A DNA stretch of 18,518 nt from Euryarchaeota archaeon UBA88 (GTDB taxonomy: Archaea; Thermoplasmatota; Poseidoniia; Poseidoniales; Poseidoniaceae): NCBI GenBank assembly GCA_002499545.1, contig DAME01000011.1:64218-82735 (forward strand). Direction: 5' to 3'. Under the pieces are notes generated by a model. It was given only the letters and a program-made list of their open reading frames with translations. It was not told where the DNA came from and did not search any database. The position numbers were made by a program, and so were the translations under genes. Below are positions 13,839-18,518 of the stretch, in pieces (position 1 is the first letter of the stretch; each line of letters starts with the position of its first letter).

Positions 13839-14755
13839 ATGCTTATTCGAAGTGGCATGCGTATCACAGCCACTTCATCAGGCGCAAGACGCGCAATGAA
13901 TGGTACTTTTTCAGTTGTGAATCCTGGCGGAAGCCAAGGTGAGAGGACGATGTCGGACAGCGGTTCCATCGAACGGTTTTGAGCACGAATAGTGACGGTA
14001 ATTTCTCCCGTGCGCATCTCATAGCCAGTTGTAACAGCCAACTTGCGTGAAAGTGGAATTTCATCAGCATTGGTTCGCCGATTGGGTGAAATGCTAAATC
14101 GCAGAGGCAGATTTCCTCCGGGTGCGATGATTGGTAGGTCAACCGAAGAGGGGGTAGATGTCCATCCATTAGGAACCGGAGGCGCCATGCGCATTGGTGG
14201 CATTGCGACAGGTCCGTCGTTAATGATGCGTACAACAAGTACACCGTCATCCCCGCCTGCTGGCCATCGAGTTTCAAGCCCAAGCCAGAAATGTCGGAAC
14301 AAGAAGGGATTGAGCGTTGAAGTGTTACCGCCGATGAGATCATCAACAAGGTACTCAACTTCACCAGCTGCTGCCCCAACGTCGCCAATTTCAGCGGCAC
14401 CAGTGGCACTTCGCAACCTCAAAAGTATGGTTTCGACTTCTTGCTCTCCGACTTTCTTTTCCTTGAGAAGCCTGTGAAGCATGGCGATGTTTCTGCGTAA
14501 GAACAGGACATCTTCTTCAAGAATTTCCAGAGCTTGCTCTGCAACTTCTACGCTTTTTAGGGCCTTGCCTAGTTGATGAGTTCGTAGGAAACCTCGTGCC
14601 TCGCCGATTTGAACTTCTGTACCTGCCAGGGAATTAGCCTCATCTTGAACGACGCCAGTTACGTACTGCTCAAGGTCACGAGATGCTGCGAGAATCTGAG
14701 CAGTCGAAGCCGATGAACTCGGCTCGCCGCCTTGAGGAGAATTCTCATCACGCAT
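13817..14755 (-). CDS. Coiled-coil plus Ig-like beta-sandwich protein, archaellum-linked, unknown
   Basis: A 312-residue protein of no family I recognise. Residues 1-18 are polar and likely disordered. About 20-142 are helical with heptad-like stretches (ALKSVEVAEQALEILEEDVL, then LHRLLKEKKV and IGDVGAAAGEVEYLVDDLIG), likely a helical hairpin or coiled coil. About 155-308 are beta-rich with Ig/NEW3-like features (VLVVRIINDGPVAMPP; PIIAPGGNLPLRFSIS; ITVTIRAQNRSMEPL; RLAPDEVAVIRMPLRIS). There is no signal peptide or membrane helix, so it is presumably cytoplasmic. It overlaps the stop of the giant membrane protein gene by 8 bases. Its ATG is led by GAGGAGGTG at 14763-14771, 7 bases away. Coupled translation and shared Ig-like features suggest it works with the giant protein, perhaps at its cytoplasmic tail. 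Confidence 0.88.
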   Translation of the reverse strand: MRDENSPQGGEPSSSASTAQILAASRDLEQYVTGVVQDEANSLAGTEVQIGEARGFLRTHQLGKALKSVEVAEQALEILEEDVLFLRRNIAMLHRLLKEKKVGEQEVETILLRLRSATGAAEIGDVGAAAGEVEYLVDDLIGGNTSTLNPFLFRHFWLGLETRWPAGGDDGVLVVRIINDGPVAMPPMRMAPPVPNGWTSTPSSVDLPIIAPGGNLPLRFSISPNRRTNADEIPLSRKLAVTTGYEMRTGEITVTIRAQNRSMEPLSDIVLSPWLPPGFTTEKVPFIARLAPDEVAVIRMPLRISMSSGGQS

Positions 14756-17700
14756 CGTTGTTCACCTCCTCGTTTTCGAACATACCCGGTGATTCCATAC
14801 CTGGAGGAAGCGGAGGGATTTCCGGAGCAGCAAAGATTTCATCGAGGTTCAGTCCATCAGACGCAAGTTCATTGAACAGTCGCGCTGGATCTCCCAAATC
14901 TCGCTCAATGCGAGTCGACTTCACTTCGATGTCAGTGAGACGGCCGTAAATCGCGCCGTACAATCGGTCTGCTCGCTTGATGAGAAGTAGAACGCCCGTC
15001 ATCACCAAAGCGACATACAGGACGAGTACCACGAGGTTTGTTCGTCCTGGTGCGAGTTGTGGAGGTATACCAAGTACAACGGCAAGCATCCCCAAAACGG
15101 GCACACAGAGAATAACATTCAGTTGCTTTCGGCTTTCTGCAAGTGCTTCGAAGTGATCGATATACAGGGTCGACAGTCCTTGACGAGCGCGTTGATAGTC
15201 TTCATGAATGAGTCGGAATTCGTCGGTACTGTTCCAAGAGGAACGCCAAATCCAGACAACTGAAAGAGCGAGGACAACAAAGCCCCACCAGACGAACTGG
15301 AACAGGTGGAAGGAGAAACCGAGGCCAAGAACGCTTGCATACACTCCCAGCAATCGGAATTTTTCATTCTGACTGGTGAGCCTGAATAAAACAATGGAAA
15401 TCAGCAAGCACGTCACTGTTGCGATGAAACTGTTGGACACTCCCGGCGACCATGACACGATATCTTGCTTGAGTTCCATTTGGTCATTGGCTTTGACGTT
15501 CTTCTCCATGTAGGATGCGTTCAGTGATGCAACGCAGTTCGTCTCCGAAGTCTGCAACCACCAGTCAATTGGTGTTGCCTTCACAGTCCACGTGAATGTG
15601 CGGTCATCCGCTGGTGTGAAGATTGGAATGAGTGACAGATTGTTTCCTTGTGCAGTCGGTCGCGAGAGGAGTGTCGGGCTGCGAACAATTTCAAGACCCG
15701 TACACGACAGGTCAACGACAACATCCAGAGCAGTCGCGGTTCCGACGTTTTGCACGACAACAGTGACGTTCGTTTCAATGCCTTCGCTGAACTCTTCCTT
15801 GTCGGTTTGAATGCTGATGATCTTAGGGTCAGAGTAGACATCCAGTTCAAGCGTGAAGGTTTCTTCATCGTAAACAGTGTAGGCAATATTCTCAGAAGGA
15901 TGGTAAAGTCTGAAGGTCAAATCCCATCCATCACCAGGCAATATTTTGCCGCTGACAGGAGTGTCAATCATGAGAGTGAATGTCGACGACGACCACGATT
16001 CTTGTTCAGGAAGTTGGTACCGTGAGGAAGGTCCTTGCGACCCATCATCGCATGAGCTGCTCATGTCGAGGTTGTGGTCAGTGATGTCGCCCAAGGTATC
16101 GACACGCAGGGTGAAGTTCCAACCGTATTCAGAGGGGATGAGCCCCATTGCAGCGATGTCGAGAAGGCGGTCAGCACCGCACAGTTCGACTTCATATGCT
16201 GCTTTGGTACCGTTGCCGTTTGGAATGTGGCTGTACGGGATTCCTTGCGTGATGGCATCGTTGCTAATTCCGGGTCGCAGAGCGATGTCACTGGCTTCGA
16301 AGAATCGAGACATGACAAGTTCAGTCTTAAATGAGCCATTTCCTTGGATTGAGGTATCATTTGGAGCAATGAACATGAACAAGTCGGCAGAGAGTGACAG
16401 GTCTGGTGCCATGTTCGCGGCACGAACGGTGAAAGAGTGCGAAACTGCGACGTTTCGTGGCAAGTAGAGTGTGGTTGCGCCACTGTCAAAGACCCAATCG
16501 CTGGAGCCATTCAACAACCCAGGACGATTGATTGAATATACTGCATTAACCGTAACATCTTGGTTTCCAGTGTTGGTGATGGTCACTTCCCAAGTGCGGG
16601 TTGATTGGCGATGGAATTCCATTTGGGACGGCCAGTCATCGGATTCAACGATAAACAAGGGTTCGACGATGAGTTGGACTACAACGCTGGTACGCGTTTC
16701 ACCGATACTCGAAGATTTGTCTTGTACTGTAAGAGTGAGGTTGTGTACGGCCCCTTTCGAGAGCGATTCAGCACCGCCAAGGCTCGGTACTTGGACGATG
16801 ACATGTCCGAGGGCGAAATCACCGATTGCGATGGTGAACTCTGTATCAGAGCCTTCAATGCCCCAGTCACCCTCAATTGTCGCATTCACATTGATCGTTT
16901 CAGCAAGATTACCGCTGTTCGAGACGTTAAAGTCAATTTTCTCCATTGTGCCAGGTGTGACCGATATCTGCGAAAATGCGTCGATACTCAGCGAGTGGTC
17001 CTCGCTGATGTTTGCGACAATGTTTGCTGACATGTTGATGGCCCCGTTATCGGCAGAAACCCACAGTGTGGCCATGTAGAATCCATCAGAGGTTGCACTA
17101 GGGAGTGGATTCATCCGGATACGAACTGTATCATCATAGCCCGGGGCAATGAAGATACTGGGGCTGTTTGGAAGTTCGATGTTGAATTCAACCTCACCGG
17201 CCTGGCTCGTGTCAAGCCACAGCGAATAATCGGTAGGAGCGTTACCAGCGTTGGAGAGTGTCACGAGTGTGAAGGGAGACTCTGATGCACCCATGTCGAC
17301 GGTTTGATTGGTCGGCGAGAGCGTTCCGTTGATGATTTGGCCTACCTCGACTTCAACGACTTGTGTACGAATGAGTTCCCCCGTCATTTTATGCTCTACT
17401 CGGATGGAAATAGGTTCAATAGAGTTTGCTGGAGCGAGGGGGTCCGTGAGAACGTTAAGCACCAACTGTTCGTAGTGTAAAATCCCGTACGGGTTAGGGT
17501 TACCAGGTACCGGTGCTGAGTATTGCTCTGGTTTTGAGGACAGGTTGTCGATGATGTTGTCTGTTCCGTTGAATTCGACAATCCAGTTATCGGGTAGGGA
17601 TTCATCGTCCACTCGCAAACGGAATGAAGAGAGATCGTTTCCTGTATTCTCAAACGTGATAGGAACTGACGAATTCTTACCTACATCGACAGGATGAACG

Positions 17701-18518
17701 ATGTCAGTAGTCGTGTCTGAGATTTTACCATCGATGAGAGAAGGAATGACGATTGTGAGGGTATAGGTGATCGCTTGTGGCGAGATGTCAAGGTTCGGGT
17801 CGCCCGATCCTCCACTGAGCGTTGGGGTTGCAGTAACTGCGACAGAGAGCGTACCTGCGGTTGGATATTCATCCGATGGGCTTGAGACGGTCAACGAACC
17901 AGAGCGAGAGTCGCCGATATCGAGATCAACAACAGATTGAGGTGTGAGTAGATGGGTCCAGCGCTTGTCTTCAGAGAATCCACCGGTATTGTCAGCCTTG
18001 AACGAAATCGAGTCAACGGTGATTGTAGTGTCAAGTGTTTCTTGAAGTTCAGAAGCAAGGTTGTGACGAGCTTCGATTGCAAGTTCATCGATAACGGTAA
18101 TCGTAACTCCGCTTTTTGTGTTGCGTACCTGGTCTTCAGTCAAGACAATAGGTTCGTTCGACAGTCCAGGGTCGACGGTAAGGATTGGTCGGATTTGCAT
18201 TAACGCGCTGTCGGTAGCAGGTATTCCACCAGTTACAGGTTGGACTTGAATCCATACAGATATCGTGTCACCTGCACGATTAAACTCTGCCAAATCAAGT
18301 GGGAACTTAATGGAAGGCGGGGTGATTTTAATTGAAATCGACGAAGTTGCACCTGGACTAATTGGATTGGTTTGTTCGGTATATTCGAGATTCCAGTTAA
18401 TCGCCGGTTGCGAAAGACCTGCACTGACCAAGAAGGATGATTCACCGTTACCGGTGTTCGTGATGTTGGCCGTAATGCTCTCTTCGTTACCGGGTAGAAC
18501 AAATTTCGTTGAATTTGA
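14748..18518 (-). CDS. Giant Ig-like repeat surface protein with five C-terminal membrane helices, 5' end outside window
   Basis: 1256 residues are visible; the frame is still open at the right edge, so the TTG at 18431 is not the true start. The exported part (about 1-1030) is a chain of beta-sandwich modules of the NEW3/CARDB-like type, each marked by an N-x-G-N turn: TNTGNG, ENTGND, SNAGNAP, SNSGNLA, TNTGNQD and QNVGTA. It holds 20 N-X-S/T sequons and four cysteines near its C-terminal end. Five membrane helices follow, at about 1031-1047, 1056-1073, 1075-1093, 1133-1153 and 1160-1180. Positive residues after helices 1, 3 and 5 place the repeats outside and the 40-residue loop (about 1094-1132) and 75-residue tail inside. 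The tail is helical, then proline-rich (PEIPPLPPGM). It overlaps the coiled-coil gene by 8 bases and heads the visible archaellum operon. Function is unknown; an envelope scaffold, adhesin or archaellum anchor are possibilities. Confidence 0.92.
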   Translation of the reverse strand, partial: SNSTKFVLPGNEESITANITNTGNGESSFLVSAGLSQPAINWNLEYTEQTNPISPGATSSISIKITPPSIKFPLDLAEFNRAGDTISVWIQVQPVTGGIPATDSALMQIRPILTVDPGLSNEPIVLTEDQVRNTKSGVTITVIDELAIEARHNLASELQETLDTTITVDSISFKADNTGGFSEDKRWTHLLTPQSVVDLDIGDSRSGSLTVSSPSDEYPTAGTLSVAVTATPTLSGGSGDPNLDISPQAITYTLTIVIPSLIDGKISDTTTDIVHPVDVGKNSSVPITFENTGNDLSSFRLRVDDESLPDNWIVEFNGTDNIIDNLSSKPEQYSAPVPGNPNPYGILHYEQLVLNVLTDPLAPANSIEPISIRVEHKMTGELIRTQVVEVEVGQIINGTLSPTNQTVDMGASESPFTLVTLSNAGNAPTDYSLWLDTSQAGEVEFNIELPNSPSIFIAPGYDDTVRIRMNPLPSATSDGFYMATLWVSADNGAINMSANIVANISEDHSLSIDAFSQISVTPGTMEKIDFNVSNSGNLAETINVNATIEGDWGIEGSDTEFTIAIGDFALGHVIVQVPSLGGAESLSKGAVHNLTLTVQDKSSSIGETRTSVVVQLIVEPLFIVESDDWPSQMEFHRQSTRTWEVTITNTGNQDVTVNAVYSINRPGLLNGSSDWVFDSGATTLYLPRNVAVSHSFTVRAANMAPDLSLSADLFMFIAPNDTSIQGNGSFKTELVMSRFFEASDIALRPGISNDAITQGIPYSHIPNGNGTKAAYEVELCGADRLLDIAAMGLIPSEYGWNFTLRVDTLGDITDHNLDMSSSCDDGSQGPSSRYQLPEQESWSSSTFTLMIDTPVSGKILPGDGWDLTFRLYHPSENIAYTVYDEETFTLELDVYSDPKIISIQTDKEEFSEGIETNVTVVVQNVGTATALDVVVDLSCTGLEIVRSPTLLSRPTAQGNNLSLIPIFTPADDRTFTWTVKATPIDWWLQTSETNCVASLNASYMEKNVKANDQMELKQDIVSWSPGVSNSFIATVTCLLISIVLFRLTSQNEKFRLLGVYASVLGLGFSFHLFQFVWWGFVVLALSVVWIWRSSWNSTDEFRLIHEDYQRARQGLSTLYIDHFEALAESRKQLNVILCVPVLGMLAVVLGIPPQLAPGRTNLVVLVLYVALVMTGVLLLIKRADRLYGAIYGRLTDIEVKSTRIERDLGDPARLFNELASDGLNLDEIFAAPEIPPLPPGMESPGMFENEEVNNDA
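14763..14771 (-). promoter_or_regulatory. Strong ribosome site for the coiled-coil gene
   Basis: GAGGAGGTG sits within the last codons of the giant gene, 7 bases before ATG 14755. It is the same nine bases with the same spacing as for flaH. Confidence 0.7.

Noticed and set aside
16471..17079. 202-residue plus-strand open frame
   Set aside because: It is antisense to the giant Ig-repeat gene, with no ribosome site and no recognisable domain.
18429..18431. TTG at 18431 as the start of the giant protein
   Set aside because: The frame stays open to the window edge, and the upstream residues (including FVLPGN and ITNTGNGES) continue the Ig-like pattern, so the true start is outside.

Overview
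The window looks like a chromosomal piece of a planktonic euryarchaeon, most likely Marine Group II (Candidatus Poseidoniales) or a close Thermoplasmata relative. The basis is an archaeal-type archaellum gene cluster with two archaellins and FlaF, G, H, I and J, a membrane pyrophosphatase, a bacterial-type PolX with PHP domain and a bacterial-looking endonuclease III. Genes are tightly packed and almost all have strong GGAGG-type ribosome binding sites. The taxonomic call is inference from gene content; no rRNA or tRNA gene is visible. No stretch longer than about 170 bases lacks a gene. No CRISPR array, insertion sequence or phage gene was seen.

Left part (1-5461). A membrane-bound proton/sodium-pumping pyrophosphatase (minus strand) runs off the left edge. 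Divergent to it is a small NifU-domain iron-sulfur protein. This meets a three-helix membrane protein tail to tail with no spacer. Divergent to that protein is polX, followed on the plus strand by two small unknown genes (one a two-helix membrane protein) and endonuclease III (nth). polX and nth make this a likely base-excision/gap-repair cluster.

Right part (5480-18518), all minus strand. In transcription order from the right edge: a giant cell-surface protein (at least 1256 residues, N-terminus outside the window) built of repeated Ig-like modules with five C-terminal membrane helices; a 312-residue coiled-coil plus beta-sandwich protein overlapping it by 8 bases; two tandem archaellins; a protein in the FlaC/D/E position; FlaF and FlaG (stator/envelope proteins); FlaH (regulatory ATP-binding protein); FlaI (motor and assembly ATPase); FlaJ (membrane platform). 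Gaps are 48 bases or less and several genes overlap, so this is probably one transcription unit. A perfect 10-bp hairpin sits at the junction just before the archaellins. After FlaJ lies an AIM24-family protein with its own TATA box and apparently leaderless start.

The most notable observation is the giant Ig-like membrane protein plus its coiled-coil partner, joined directly to the head of the archaellum operon. I know of no standard archaellum component like either of them. Together with the non-canonical CDE-position protein, they suggest a lineage-specific way of anchoring, housing or controlling the archaellum.
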